A DNA stretch of 64,000 nt from Rhodococcus sp. 1163 (GTDB lineage Bacteria; Actinomycetota; Actinomycetes; Mycobacteriales; Mycobacteriaceae): positions 265,546-329,545 of the forward strand of contig NZ_MKKX01000020.1 of the NCBI RefSeq assembly GCF_002091985.1. The letters are read 5' to 3'. Positions 43,406 through 52,053 of the stretch are shown here, in pieces. The first letter of the stretch is position 1. Each line of letters begins with the position of its first letter. The notes under the pieces are model-generated. The model was given only the letters and a program-made list of their open reading frames with translations, was not told where the DNA came from and searched no databases. A program made the position numbers and the translations under genes.

Positions 43406-44770
43406 TCACTCGAACGCTCGACCCTGCTCCCGGTCGAGGACGGTCTCGGACTTGTTCCGCAGAACGAAGATGTAGACCAGCAGCGATACTGCGATCACCA
43501 CCGTCACGTAGACGATGAACCAGGTGACCTGCCCGCTGTTCTTCGCTGCCTGGTAGATCAGCGGGGCTGTGCCGCCGAATGCAGAGTTGGCGAGCGCGTA
43601 GCCGAGCCCGACGCCGAGTGCACGCACGTGAGAGGGGAACAACTCGGCTTTGACGATCGCGTTGATCGAGGTGTAGCCGGTCAAGATGACGTAACCCACG
43701 CACACCAGGGTCACCGACGCGAAGACGGACGTCGCCGTCGGCAGATACGTGATGAGGAAGTAGGTGTACAGCACGCCGCCGATTCCGAAGAAAACGAGGA
43801 GCGGTTTGCGACCCACCTTGTCGCTGATCATCCCACCGATCGGCTGCAGAAGCATGAGGAAGACCAGGCCGAAGAGGTTGATCCACGTTCCGGTCATCCC
43901 CCGGTCCTCGTACGCGGTCCTGATCATCGAGGGCGCGTTGACGCTGTAGGTGTAGAACGCGATGGTGCCACCGGCCGTCACCAAGAAGCAGACGAGAAGT
44001 GCGCGCCAATGGTTGCTGAGAAGCTCCCTCATCGAACCGGAGGCTCGATCAACTCCGCTGCGAACGGCGGCGAGCTGATCCTTCGTCAGCGATTCGTCCA
44101 TGCTGCGCCGCAGCCAGAAGACGACCACGGCCGCGACACCGCCGATGAAAAACGCGATGCGCCAGCCGAATTCCTCCATCTGCCCGCGATCGAGAAACAC
44201 CTGCATGATCAACAGGGTCACCTGCGCGAGAACATGCCCGCCGACCAGCGTCACGTACTGGAACGAGGAGAAGAAGCCACGACGCTCACGGGTGGCTGCC
44301 TCGGACATGTAGGTCGCCGACGCACCGTACTCACCGCCGGTGGCGAAGCCCTGGACCAGACGGCTCAGAATGAGGATGATCGCCGCCCATACTCCGATGC
44401 TCTCCCGTCCCGGGGTGAGTGAGATGACCAGCGAGCACGCGGCCATCAACGAGACACTGAACGTGAGTGCAGCGCGTCGACCGTTCCTGTCCGCGTAGCG
44501 GCCGAAGAACCACGAGCCGACCGGTCGCATCAGGAAGGTGACCGCGAAGATCGCGTACACGTAGAGGGTCGAGTTCTTGTCCGCCGAATCGAAGAACTGA
44601 TTCTCGAAGTACGTCGCAAAGACGGTGTAGACGTACACGTCGTACCACTCGACGAGATTGCCCGACGATCCCCGCAACGTGTTGTAGACGGCGCGACGGG
44701 TGGCAGCGGGAGAGGAGACAGTCGGGGTCGGGCGCGACGGATCGGCGATCGAGGTGGCCTCGTTGGCCAT
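43406..44770 (-). CDS. MFS transporter, metabolite:H+ symporter (MHS) family
   Basis: The 454-residue, 12-helix importer has MHS hallmarks: GNLVEWYDVYVYTVFATYFENQFF in TM1, MRPVGSWFFGRYADRNGRRAAL, and LSRLVQGFATGGEYGASATYMSEAA before TM5. Relatives take up organic acids such as shikimate, alpha-ketoglutarate or proline/betaine by proton symport. The ATG at 44770 follows AAGGA. It is located downstream of a sensor kinase (114-bp gap) and upstream of the TAXI lipoprotein, suggesting a regulated carboxylate uptake locus. Confidence 0.85.
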   Translation of the reverse strand: MANEATSIADPSRPTPTVSSPAATRRAVYNTLRGSSGNLVEWYDVYVYTVFATYFENQFFDSADKNSTLYVYAIFAVTFLMRPVGSWFFGRYADRNGRRAALTFSVSLMAACSLVISLTPGRESIGVWAAIILILSRLVQGFATGGEYGASATYMSEAATRERRGFFSSFQYVTLVGGHVLAQVTLLIMQVFLDRGQMEEFGWRIAFFIGGVAAVVVFWLRRSMDESLTKDQLAAVRSGVDRASGSMRELLSNHWRALLVCFLVTAGGTIAFYTYSVNAPSMIRTAYEDRGMTGTWINLFGLVFLMLLQPIGGMISDKVGRKPLLVFFGIGGVLYTYFLITYLPTATSVFASVTLVCVGYVILTGYTSINAIVKAELFPSHVRALGVGLGYALANSAFGGTAPLIYQAAKNSGQVTWFIVYVTVVIAVSLLVYIFVLRNKSETVLDREQGRAFE

Positions 44771-44884
44771 GGGCTGGTCCTTCCACAGAGTGCTGTTGGG
44801 CGGATTGCCATGGAGCGAAGCGGCAACCGGAGTCCCCATACTGTGACCGCAGGCACAGCCCAAAACCAAGCTGTTCCGACTTTC

Positions 44885-46276
44885 CTAACACTCCCTTAGG
44901 AAAGTGAGCTCAATTTTCAAACCCGAGGGTCGACGCGCACTCACTTCGATAGTTCCGCCGGCCCGCTCGGTCAGCGCGTGGACGATCGACAAGCCGAGAC
45001 CGGTGCCTTCACCGTGGGCGCTCGATGCCCGATAGAACCGATCGACGATTTTCGGGAGTTCGTCGGCGGGCACACCCGGCCCGCTGTCGGACACCCATAC
45101 GGTGACGTGGCCTTCGCTTGTTCGGTGGCCGATTTCGACGTCTGCACCGGCGTCTGCATATTTCGTCGCGTTGCTGAGTAAGGCGTCGAGAATTCGAATC
45201 AGGTCGTCCTCCGATATCGCGGCAAGGGTGTTCTCCTCGGGGCTTTCTACGTGCACACCGATCCCCGCCATTGTCATTGTGCTCGACCAGAATTCGACAC
45301 GAGCGGCGATCGCCGCTCCTACGTCGCACCCGGTTGTCTGCTTCGTGAAAGGCGTCTCGGCGGCGGCGAGAACGAGTAGATCTTCGACGACGGTAGTCAG
45401 ACGGTCGACTTCGAGTGTGGTCTTGAGATGTGCGTCGGCTGCCGAATCGGGCACCTTCATGCCCAGCACATCCATGCGGATTCTCAGTGCCGCCAAAGGG
45501 TTACGAAGGGCGTGGGCGGTGTCCGCCACCAGTCGGCGCTGCGCAGCCGTCGCTGCTTCGACGTCGTCGGCCATGGCGTCGAACGCACTGGACAGTTCTC
45601 GAACTTCCGGCGGCCCCACGTACTCCGCGGGCTTCGACATGTGGGAACCAGCACTCGGCAGCTGATCGTGGAACTTGTCGCCGAACGAACGGACACGCGA
45701 GGACAGTGCGGTCAGTGGACGAACGACCCAGCGCGACAGGGCAGCAGCGATCACCGCGACGGTAGCAAGAATCAGCAGGGCCCCAACAGCGATGACCAGC
45801 CATACCACCGCGACGTCCCTGCGGACGGCATCAGTGGACGCAGCGATCACCACGGCGCCGTCGACCTGCGTGCCCCCGCCGACCGGGGCCGCGATCAACA
45901 CCGAGGACTGCGACCATGGCGTCACACTCGACGGGAGGTGCCCACGTTGGTTCCGCAGCGCTCCTGCTATCGCCTGCTGCACGTCGGCTCGCTCGATGTC
46001 CAGCCCTGCCAGCGCACGCGGCGATCCGGTCCGATCGACGATGACGATCCCCTCGTCGTACAGACTGTTGTATCGCTGCACGGACTCTCGGAGTCGAGGT
46101 ACACCGGATTCGCCTTCTCGTGAACTGAGTTCGGCGAAAAAGGTTGCTGCAGCGGCCCGGTTCTCGCCGAATCGTTGGGCGCGTTCGCGGCCGACCAGCA
46201 ACCCAAGGGGCACCGATAGTGCGAGGACGACGACGGTGGAGTAGATCATCAGCACCACCAGGACACGGCGCCGCAT
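44885..46276 (-). CDS. Two-component sensor histidine kinase
   Basis: The 463-residue membrane kinase has TM1 (about 7-28), an extracytoplasmic sensor of about 125 residues, TM2 (about 155-178) and a HAMP-like region. The H-box is VADTAHALRNPLAALRIRMD with His255, where the usual SHELRTPL is replaced by AHALRNPL. ATPase boxes are NATKYADAGAD (N), DSGPGVPADELPKIVDRFYR and GTGLGLSIV. It starts 1 bp after the response-regulator stop and is translated with it. Confidence 0.88.
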   Translation of the reverse strand: MRRRVLVVLMIYSTVVVLALSVPLGLLVGRERAQRFGENRAAAATFFAELSSREGESGVPRLRESVQRYNSLYDEGIVIVDRTGSPRALAGLDIERADVQQAIAGALRNQRGHLPSSVTPWSQSSVLIAAPVGGGTQVDGAVVIAASTDAVRRDVAVVWLVIAVGALLILATVAVIAAALSRWVVRPLTALSSRVRSFGDKFHDQLPSAGSHMSKPAEYVGPPEVRELSSAFDAMADDVEAATAAQRRLVADTAHALRNPLAALRIRMDVLGMKVPDSAADAHLKTTLEVDRLTTVVEDLLVLAAAETPFTKQTTGCDVGAAIAARVEFWSSTMTMAGIGVHVESPEENTLAAISEDDLIRILDALLSNATKYADAGADVEIGHRTSEGHVTVWVSDSGPGVPADELPKIVDRFYRASSAHGEGTGLGLSIVHALTERAGGTIEVSARRPSGLKIELTFLREC

Positions 46277-46277
46277 C

Positions 46278-46937
46278 TCACGTGTCCCAGCGGTAGCCGA
46301 AGCCGCGGATGGTGACGATGGTGCCGGGTCGCGCGAGCTTGGAACGCAACGCCGTCATGTGCACGTCGAGTGTCCGTGAGATCGCGACGTAGGCGTCACC
46401 CCAGATGGCGTCCATCAGCTGTTCCCGGCTGACCGCTTCACCGCGTCGCGTCACGAGATGAGCGAGGAGTTCGAACTCCTTGGTCGTCAGCGCAATGTCG
46501 CGTCCGTCGACTTGCGCACTGCGGCCGATGAGATCGACGACGATGTCGCCGAGAACCAGACCGCCGATGGCAGGTTCGCTCGACGCGATTCGACGCCGCG
46601 CCGCCACCTCGAGTCGCGCGTGCAGCTCCCCCAACCGAGCGGGTTTGACCACATAATCGTCCGCCCCGCCGCGAAGGGCCCGGACCACCGAGCGTTCGTC
46701 GTCGCGCGCAGTCAGCACCACCACCGGGACCGAACTCAACGTCCGAAGCTTGCGGAGAACCTCCAGGCCGTCCATATCCGGCAGACCGAGATCGAGCAGT
46801 ACGACATCCATGTCGTGGTACCTCAGCAACAAATCGGCGCCGCGGCGCATGCGGACAGGCGCATGTCCCACCTCGGTCAGCGCGTCGAACAGCGCGTCAC
46901 CGACCCCGTCGTCGTCCTCCACCACCGCTATACGCAT
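46278..46937 (-). CDS. OmpR-type response regulator
   Basis: The 219-residue regulator has a receiver domain with acidic pocket EDDD at 7-10, phospho-acceptor Asp49 (VVLLDLGLPD) and Lys in DDYVVKPARLGE. The winged-helix output domain is LTTKEFELLAHLVTRRGEAVSREQLMDAIWG...VHMTALRSKLARP and IRGFGYRWD. The ATG at 46937 begins the receiver correctly. It is cotranscribed with the kinase and probably controls the MHS/TAXI genes downstream. Confidence 0.9.
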   Translation of the reverse strand: MRIAVVEDDDGVGDALFDALTEVGHAPVRMRRGADLLLRYHDMDVVLLDLGLPDMDGLEVLRKLRTLSSVPVVVLTARDDERSVVRALRGGADDYVVKPARLGELHARLEVAARRRIASSEPAIGGLVLGDIVVDLIGRSAQVDGRDIALTTKEFELLAHLVTRRGEAVSREQLMDAIWGDAYVAISRTLDVHMTALRSKLARPGTIVTIRGFGYRWDT

Positions 46938-47071
46938 CCACGCCAACATAGGCCAGCGTGGCAAGGGTTTGAACTGCGCCTCCTCGACGTGGTGAAGATG
47001 CACTCGCCAGATCACGTTCGGAGCACGCAGTTCTTCGGCGTTGACCTTCCGGCGAAGTGCACTATGGAGTG

Positions 47072-47752
47072 ATGACTGATCTGTCCGGCAAGGTGTTCGT
47101 CGTCATCGGTGCCACCGGCGCACTGGGTTCTCGCATCGCGAAACTGCTCGCCCAACAGGGTGCGTCGCTCACCATCAGCGGGCGGTCCGGCGAGGGACTC
47201 GACGCGCTCGGGATCGAGAGCGCGCACAAAGTCACGGCAGACTTGCGTGAACCCGATGCGGCGCGGTCAGTGATTGCGGAGGCGAAAGACCACCATGGTC
47301 GCATCGACGGCGTGGTCATCTCGGCCGGCGTCGCTGCATTCGGTCCGATTGCCGAGATCGACGACGACACCGTGGACGACCTGGTGCTCATCGACTTCCT
47401 TGCCCCGCTGCGGCTACTACGGGCAGCGCTGCACGTCGTGGAAGAGGGCGGGGTGATCGTCGGGATCAGCGCAGTGCTGGCCGAGCAACCGGTCGCCGGT
47501 ATGGCGACCTACTCCGCTGTGAAGGCTGCGGCATCGACGTTGTTCATCGCGGCAGCGAAAGAGGCGCGACGTAGCAAGATTCGCGTGGTCGACGTCCGGC
47601 CACCGCACACTGAGACCGGCCTGGCCGGTCGCGCGATCGCAGGTAACGCGCCGAAAATGCCCACAGGCCTGAGCCCCGAGGTGGTCGCCGACCGTGTCCT
47701 CGCGGCGATCGTCGGTACCGACCGCGAAGTGGCCAGCACCGATTTCAGCTGA
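47072..47752 (+). CDS. Short-chain dehydrogenase/reductase
   Basis: The 226-residue classical SDR has the NAD(P)-binding motif VIGATGALGSRIAK, the NAG-like SAGVAAFGP, catalytic Ser in GISAVLAE, and YSAVK. Cytosolic oxidoreductase; the substrate is unknown. The ATG at 47072 is preferred to a GTG/ATG five codons upstream. It is divergent from the response regulator and followed by a hairpin. Confidence 0.85.
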   Translation: MTDLSGKVFVVIGATGALGSRIAKLLAQQGASLTISGRSGEGLDALGIESAHKVTADLREPDAARSVIAEAKDHHGRIDGVVISAGVAAFGPIAEIDDDTVDDLVLIDFLAPLRLLRAALHVVEEGGVIVGISAVLAEQPVAGMATYSAVKAAASTLFIAAAKEARRSKIRVVDVRPPHTETGLAGRAIAGNAPKMPTGLSPEVVADRVLAAIVGTDREVASTDFS

Positions 47753-47754
47753 GT

Positions 47755-47788
47755 CGACGCCGGGGGAACCGCCGGGTTCGGCGTGTCG
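47755..47788 (+). terminator. Hairpin after the SDR gene
   Basis: CGAC (47755-47758) and GTCG (47785-47788) close a GC-rich stem that includes GAACC/GGGTTC. It begins 3 bp after the stop, so it probably ends the SDR transcript. The stem has internal mismatches. From here to 48044 I see no gene. Confidence 0.5.
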
Positions 47789-48044
47789 AGTGCAGTGCAG
47801 ATCTCTGCGGAATGAGGCCCGCGCCGCTCGGTCTCGACTACCAACCGAGCCACACAATCAGTTATCGAATCCTCCAACAGATAGCTCGGCCGATGCCCAA
47901 ACGTTCTGAGAAATAGGACGAAGGGCCCTATTTTTACGCCCTGACGTGCACCGATACTGAAAACTACCGACTTCCGAGTTGGCACACCGGTGGCATTCAG
48001 GTCAGCCGTTGGTCGATCCACCGACAGTCCGAGGAGCAGACAAA

Positions 48045-48296
48045 ATGATGTATTGGCATGGCAACGATCCCAGTGGGTGGAGTTATGCGTTGATGATCAT
48101 CGGGATGGTGGTGTTCTGGGGTGTACTGATAACCGGAGTGCTTCTGCTACTCCGATCGCAGGGGGCTCGTGGATCCCAGCCGACGCATCCCCCCGTGCTG
48201 TACACCGCTGAGCAGTTGCTGGCTGAGCGGTACGCCCGTGGTGAGATCGACGCGGACGACTACCGCGCACGACTCACCACTCTGCGCCAACAGTAA
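48045..48296 (+). CDS. Small membrane protein with SHOCT domain
   Basis: The protein has 83 residues. One membrane helix (WSYALMIIGMVVFWGVLITGVLLLL) is followed by a C-terminal SHOCT motif, AEQLLAERYARGEIDADDYRARLTTL. GAGGAG precedes the ATG at 48045; a second ATG follows directly. SHOCT domains are short oligomerisation motifs in stress and lipoprotein-like proteins. It lies before the copper-chaperone operator. Confidence 0.8.
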   Translation: MMYWHGNDPSGWSYALMIIGMVVFWGVLITGVLLLLRSQGARGSQPTHPPVLYTAEQLLAERYARGEIDADDYRARLTTLRQQ

Positions 48297-48364
48297 ACAA
48301 GTCCAACGCACCCGAAATCGGTGCTGCCCTGCCAGTTGTGGCTGCTCGCAACATTGACACCTAC

Positions 48365-48412
48365 ATACCCATGGGGGGTATAGTCGGCTGATTAGGTACC
48401 CCCCATGGGTAT
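48365..48412. promoter_or_regulatory. Double CsoR-type operator before the copper-chaperone gene
   Basis: A perfect 16-bp inverted repeat is formed by 48365-48380 (ATACCCATGGGGGGTA) and 48397-48412 (TACCCCCCATGGGTAT) around a 16-base spacer. Each half is itself a TACCC...GGGTA quasi-palindrome of the CsoR kind, and their centres are 32 bp (about three helical turns) apart. This fits copper-responsive repression of the gene at 48435. No csoR gene is in the window. Confidence 0.7.
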
Positions 48413-48434
48413 GCGCGCACGCGATCGGAGACCA

Positions 48435-48770
48435 ATGAACACCACCTCCAACTCGGATCTCACTTTGACCGACCTCTCACCGAACAACGGCTGCGGTTGT
48501 GGTTGCGGTTCATCGCATCCCTCGACGGCTACTAAAGTTCCTCCGAGCCCAACCGGTCAGCAGTTTGCCGTCACCGGGCTCACCTGTGGGCACTGCGCGC
48601 GGGCAGTCACCACCGAAGTCGAAGCTATCGAGGGTGTCCGCCATGTCACCGTCGTACTCGTCGCCGGCGGTGTTTCGACGGTATCGATCGACTCCGCGTC
48701 GCTTCTCAGCCGGAGCCAAGTTGCCGCCGCGCTCGACGAGGCCGGTGACTACCATTTGACCTCCGACTGA
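48435..48770 (+). CDS. Heavy-metal-associated (HMA) domain protein, CopZ-like chaperone
   Basis: The 111-residue cytosolic protein has an HMA domain in residues about 43-111 with the metal-binding CxxC Cys51/Cys54 (GLTCGHC) and AVTTEVEAIEGVRHVTV. The N-terminal extension has an unusual NGCGCGCGSSH stretch (Cys20, 22, 24) that could bind extra metal. The family passes Cu(I) to P-type ATPases or sensors; no copA is nearby. I chose the ATG at 48435; earlier ATGs lie inside the operator. Confidence 0.8.
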   Translation: MNTTSNSDLTLTDLSPNNGCGCGCGSSHPSTATKVPPSPTGQQFAVTGLTCGHCARAVTTEVEAIEGVRHVTVVLVAGGVSTVSIDSASLLSRSQVAAALDEAGDYHLTSD

Positions 48771-49042
48771 TCGAGCCGGGAACCCAGACATGAAGGCACA
48801 TATGAGGCGTTCTGAGTCTGGGGCGTTCTGAAGTCTTTCCTCGGCCGGCGTCGGCGCGAAATATGCACTGCCCAATGCGAGCGCAGTCGACCGCCCACGG
48901 AGATCGCTCGACTCTGGTGGTTCCCCGCCGACGTGGCGCGGGACCACCAGTTCGATCACAGCGTGCTCAGCCACCTCACAGTTGCCATCATCGATCGCCA
49001 TCCGTTAGAGAAAGAGTAAAAAGTAACCGGAGCACTCCTTTC
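48771..49042. other. Gap with a possible 3' gene remnant
   Basis: I see no complete gene. About 48900-49019 on the plus strand reads as a plausible C-terminal tail (EIARLWWFPADVARD, then FDHSVLSHLTVAIIDRHP) ending in TAA, but the frame upstream loses coding character. It may be the end of a decayed gene. CTGGTGG/CCACCAG forms an inverted repeat at about 48914-48952. Confidence 0.3.
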
Positions 49043-49064
49043 AAATGTAGCCGCTGATACATTT
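49043..49064. promoter_or_regulatory. Inverted repeat ahead of the ChrB-like gene
   Basis: AAATGTA (49043-49049) and TACATTT (49058-49064) are perfect inverted repeats with an 8-base spacer, ending 5 bp before the GTG start. An autoregulatory operator in the start region is likely. Confidence 0.6.
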
Positions 49065-49069
49065 ACCTG

Positions 49070-49648
49070 GTGTACGACGAAGAAGCCTCTACCCACTGGC
49101 GAATAATCTTGACCCAGATCCCGGCCGAACCATCACGACACCGTGTTGCGGTATGGCGCGAACTTCGCAAGATCGGCGCATTGTCGATCGGCCAAGGCAC
49201 CTGGGCCGTACCGAATGTGCCTGCGTTCTCCACCGGAATCGACCGCGCCCGCGCCCTGGTAAAACGTGCCGGAGGTGAGATCATCTTCCTCCACGCGAGC
49301 GGTGCCACCACCGAGGACGGTTCCCGGTTCGAAGCGATGTTCACCGCTGCACGCGAGGATGACTGGACCGAATTCCTCTCCGACTGCGCCAAATACAAAG
49401 CTGAACTCGACAAGGAAATCAGGATCCGCAAGTTCACCTTGGCCGAACTCGAAGAAGAGGATCAGAGCCTCGACCGACTACGCCGCTGGCATCGTGATCT
49501 GAAAGCACGGGATGTATTTGGCGCGAACAACTCCGAACGCGCCACAGAAGAATTACAAGAATGTGGGCAGCGATTCGAGGACTACTCCGAACGCGTGATC
49601 GCCGCCCTGCACGATCCCGAATCCATCGACAACAACCACCACGCATGA
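49070..49648 (+). CDS. ChrB N-terminal-domain regulator
   Basis: The 192-residue protein matches the ChrB N-terminal (PaaX-like) domain: WRIILTQIPAEPSRHRVAVWRELRKIGALSIGQGTWAVPN, then a helical part EEEDQSLDRLRRWHRDLKARDVFG. ChrB proteins act as chromate-responsive repressors. The C-terminal rhodanese-like part of full ChrB is missing, as in many actinobacterial forms. It starts at GTG 49070 right behind the palindrome and overlaps the MFS start by 4 bp (ATGA). Confidence 0.75.
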   Translation: MYDEEASTHWRIILTQIPAEPSRHRVAVWRELRKIGALSIGQGTWAVPNVPAFSTGIDRARALVKRAGGEIIFLHASGATTEDGSRFEAMFTAAREDDWTEFLSDCAKYKAELDKEIRIRKFTLAELEEEDQSLDRLRRWHRDLKARDVFGANNSERATEELQECGQRFEDYSERVIAALHDPESIDNNHHA

Positions 49649-50796
49649 ACAATGAAACCGCCGTGGAACGCTGGCGCATGTGGCCCCTGTACGCGGCAGG
49701 TTTCACCACGGCATTCGGCGCCCATGCCGTCGCAGCGAACCTCGTGTTCGACCTCGACAATCTCGCCGACTCTCTTCTCTACCTCGGCCTACTCCTGGCC
49801 CTCTACGACGGCGCCGAAGTACTCCTGAAGCCAGTCTTCGGGACACTCGCCGACAAGGTCGGAGCAAAACCCGTCCTCCTCGGCGGTTTGATCGGGTTCG
49901 CCGCAGCCTCACTCCTGTTCGTCCTCGTCGCCGACACGAACTGGTTATGGCTCGCGCGCCTGGGGCAAGGTGCCGCAGCGTCGGCATTCTCCCCCGCAGC
50001 AAGCTCCCTGGTAGCGCGCCTGAACCCGAAAGCCAAGCGCGGAAAAGGTTTCGGAACCTACGGCTTCTACAAGAGCCTCGGCTACACCGCCGGCCCACTA
50101 CTGGGCGGCGTAATAGTGTGGATCGGCGATCTAACACTACTGTTCGCTGTGACCACCGTCCTCGCAGGCGTTGTTGCAATCTGGGCTCGAGCAGTCGTGT
50201 CGGCAGTGCCTGCACTTCCTCGTCAACGCCAAACAGTGGTCGATCTCGCCCGCCGTCTGAGCGACTCACACTTCCTGCGGCCCACCATTGCGCTCGCTGC
50301 TGCAACCGCAGCTTTGTCTGTCGGAGTCGGATTCCTCCCGGTCTCTGGCGCAGCCGCCGGCCTGGGGTCCATCGAGACAGGAGCAGCGGTGTCAGTGCTG
50401 GCGTTATGCGCTGCATTGACGCAACCACGCGCCGGCCGCGCCCTCGATAGCGGCACGATCTCCGCTACGGCAGGTATGGCCGCCGGGCTGGGTCTGACTG
50501 CTCTAGGCCTTGCCGCCGCGATGCTTCCCGGACTGGCCGGTCTCCTAGGTGCCGGCATCGCCATTGGAATCGGTACCGGCATCATCACTCCCCTAGCGTT
50601 CGCCTCGCTCGCTGCCTCGACCCCCGAAGAACGCATGGGCCAGACCATGGGTGCCGCTGAACTCGGCCGTGAACTCGGCGACGCCGGCGGCCCACTCCTC
50701 GTCGCCGGGGTAGCGGCCGCCGCGACGCTCACCGCAGGTTTCGGCGCGCTCGCTGCCCTGGTGCTGCTCATCGGCGTTGCAACCGCACGGCGGTGA
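49645..50796 (+). CDS. MFS transporter coupled to the ChrB-like regulator
   Basis: The 383-residue, 12-helix major-facilitator protein has YDGAEVLLKPVFGTLADKVGAKPVLLGG (motif A-like), LARLGQGAAASAFSPAASSLVARLNP and GFYKSLGYTAGPLLGGVIVW. Coupling with the regulator suggests a stress- or metal-inducible exporter. It is not ChrA, which has a different fold, so the substrate is uncertain. The 186 bp after it hold no gene. Confidence 0.82.
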   Translation: MNNETAVERWRMWPLYAAGFTTAFGAHAVAANLVFDLDNLADSLLYLGLLLALYDGAEVLLKPVFGTLADKVGAKPVLLGGLIGFAAASLLFVLVADTNWLWLARLGQGAAASAFSPAASSLVARLNPKAKRGKGFGTYGFYKSLGYTAGPLLGGVIVWIGDLTLLFAVTTVLAGVVAIWARAVVSAVPALPRQRQTVVDLARRLSDSHFLRPTIALAAATAALSVGVGFLPVSGAAAGLGSIETGAAVSVLALCAALTQPRAGRALDSGTISATAGMAAGLGLTALGLAAAMLPGLAGLLGAGIAIGIGTGIITPLAFASLAASTPEERMGQTMGAAELGRELGDAGGPLLVAGVAAAATLTAGFGALAALVLLIGVATARR

Positions 50797-50982
50797 GTAT
50801 CCATATCCGATCCCAAACACTAGCAACGGAACTCCGCGGAGCACCGCGCGAAACTGAACGGAACCAGCGAGCACGGTACGCATACTGCGACCTGGAGGCG
50901 GCAGTCCACCGACGATCGACTCTCCACTCCTGCAGCAAGAATCGCGACTTGCCTGCTCTGCGGGAACGGAGCTACATGCTTC

Positions 50983-52053
50983 TCACAGGTGTCTGCCAGG
51001 CGTCTCGGACTCGTGGGCGGGGTACGCATGAATAAGAGCAGTCGTGAGCTTCGGAACGGTGTGGGTCAGGGTGTGCTCTGCGCGGTGGGCTAGCCGATGC
51101 GCGTCGACGAGACTGGTGGAAGGGTCGATATCGAGTTCGGCGTCAGCGTGCAATCGATGCCCTATCCACCGCATCTTGACGCTGCGCACAGCAAGGACAC
51201 CGCTCTCCTGCGTCAACGCTGTCTCAGCTGCCTCGACGAAGTCCGGCTCGACACCATCCATGAGCCGCCGAAAAACATCGCGCGCTGCCGAGCGCAGTAC
51301 AGCGAGAATTGCGGCGGTAATGACCAGACCCACGATCGGGTCGGCCAGGGGAAATCCCAGCGCCACACCGCCGGCACCGATCACCACTGCCAGCGAGGTA
51401 AAACCATCAGTACGAGCGTGCAACCCATCGGCAACCAGTGCGGCAGAGCCGATTTGGCGACCGACCCGGATTCGGTAGAGCGCGACGAGTTCGTTGCCGA
51501 CGAACCCGACGATACCGGCAGTGGCCACCCAGCCGAGGTGTTCGATGGGGACCGGATCGATCAGGCGACGCACGGCTTCGATGCCGGCGATCAGAGCGGA
51601 CAACGCAATCATCGCGACAACGAACAAGCCGGCGAGGTCTTCGGCGCGTCCGTAACCATAGGTATAGCGCCGCGTCGCCGCTCTGCGTCCCAGGGCGAAG
51701 GCAATCCACAGCGGGATCGCCGTCAACGCGTCGGAAAAGTTGTGGATGGTATCGGCGAGCAATGCTACCGATCCAGATACCGCGACGATGATGACCTGCG
51801 CAATAGCGGTCACTCCCAGCGCAATCAAACTGATTTTGACGGCACGGATGCCGATTCGGCTGGATTCGAGGACGTCGTCGATACTGTCGGCGGCATCGTG
51901 GCTGTGTGGTGCGAAGATCTCAAGCATTACCGAATGAACCTTCCCCGCACGGGCATGACCGTGCCCATGCCAATGCCCATGCCCGTGCCCGTGCCCGTGG
52001 CTGGGCTCCTCGCCGTTCATCTGGACTTCGTCGCCCCTGGGAGTATGTGTCAT
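50983..52053 (-). CDS. Cation diffusion facilitator (CDF) metal exporter
   Basis: The 356-residue inner-membrane exporter has a His-rich N-terminus (HGHGHGHGHWHGHGH) and six helices with the metal site LLADTIHNFSDALTAIP (DxxHxxxD-like) and ALVADGLHARTDGFTSLAVVIG (HxxxD). A cytosolic C-terminal domain ends VPKLTTALIHAYP. CDF proteins export Zn, Co, Fe or similar ions by proton antiport. GGAGGAGGGG precedes the ATG at 52053, which overlaps the ArsR stop by 4 bp. Confidence 0.88.
   Translation of the reverse strand: MTHTPRGDEVQMNGEEPSHGHGHGHGHWHGHGHARAGKVHSVMLEIFAPHSHDAADSIDDVLESSRIGIRAVKISLIALGVTAIAQVIIVAVSGSVALLADTIHNFSDALTAIPLWIAFALGRRAATRRYTYGYGRAEDLAGLFVVAMIALSALIAGIEAVRRLIDPVPIEHLGWVATAGIVGFVGNELVALYRIRVGRQIGSAALVADGLHARTDGFTSLAVVIGAGGVALGFPLADPIVGLVITAAILAVLRSAARDVFRRLMDGVEPDFVEAAETALTQESGVLAVRSVKMRWIGHRLHADAELDIDPSTSLVDAHRLAHRAEHTLTHTVPKLTTALIHAYPAHESETPGRHL

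Noticed and set aside
43145..44422. Long plus-strand open frame opposite the MHS transporter
   Set aside because: It is antisense to a clear 12-helix transporter; the translation is Arg/Asp/Glu/His-rich as expected from the complement of a membrane-protein gene in high-GC DNA.
48510..49001. Minus-strand 163-codon open frame over the copper-chaperone gene
   Set aside because: Its first half is antisense to the HMA gene and its composition is not protein-like. The plus-strand gene has the CxxC motif and an operator.
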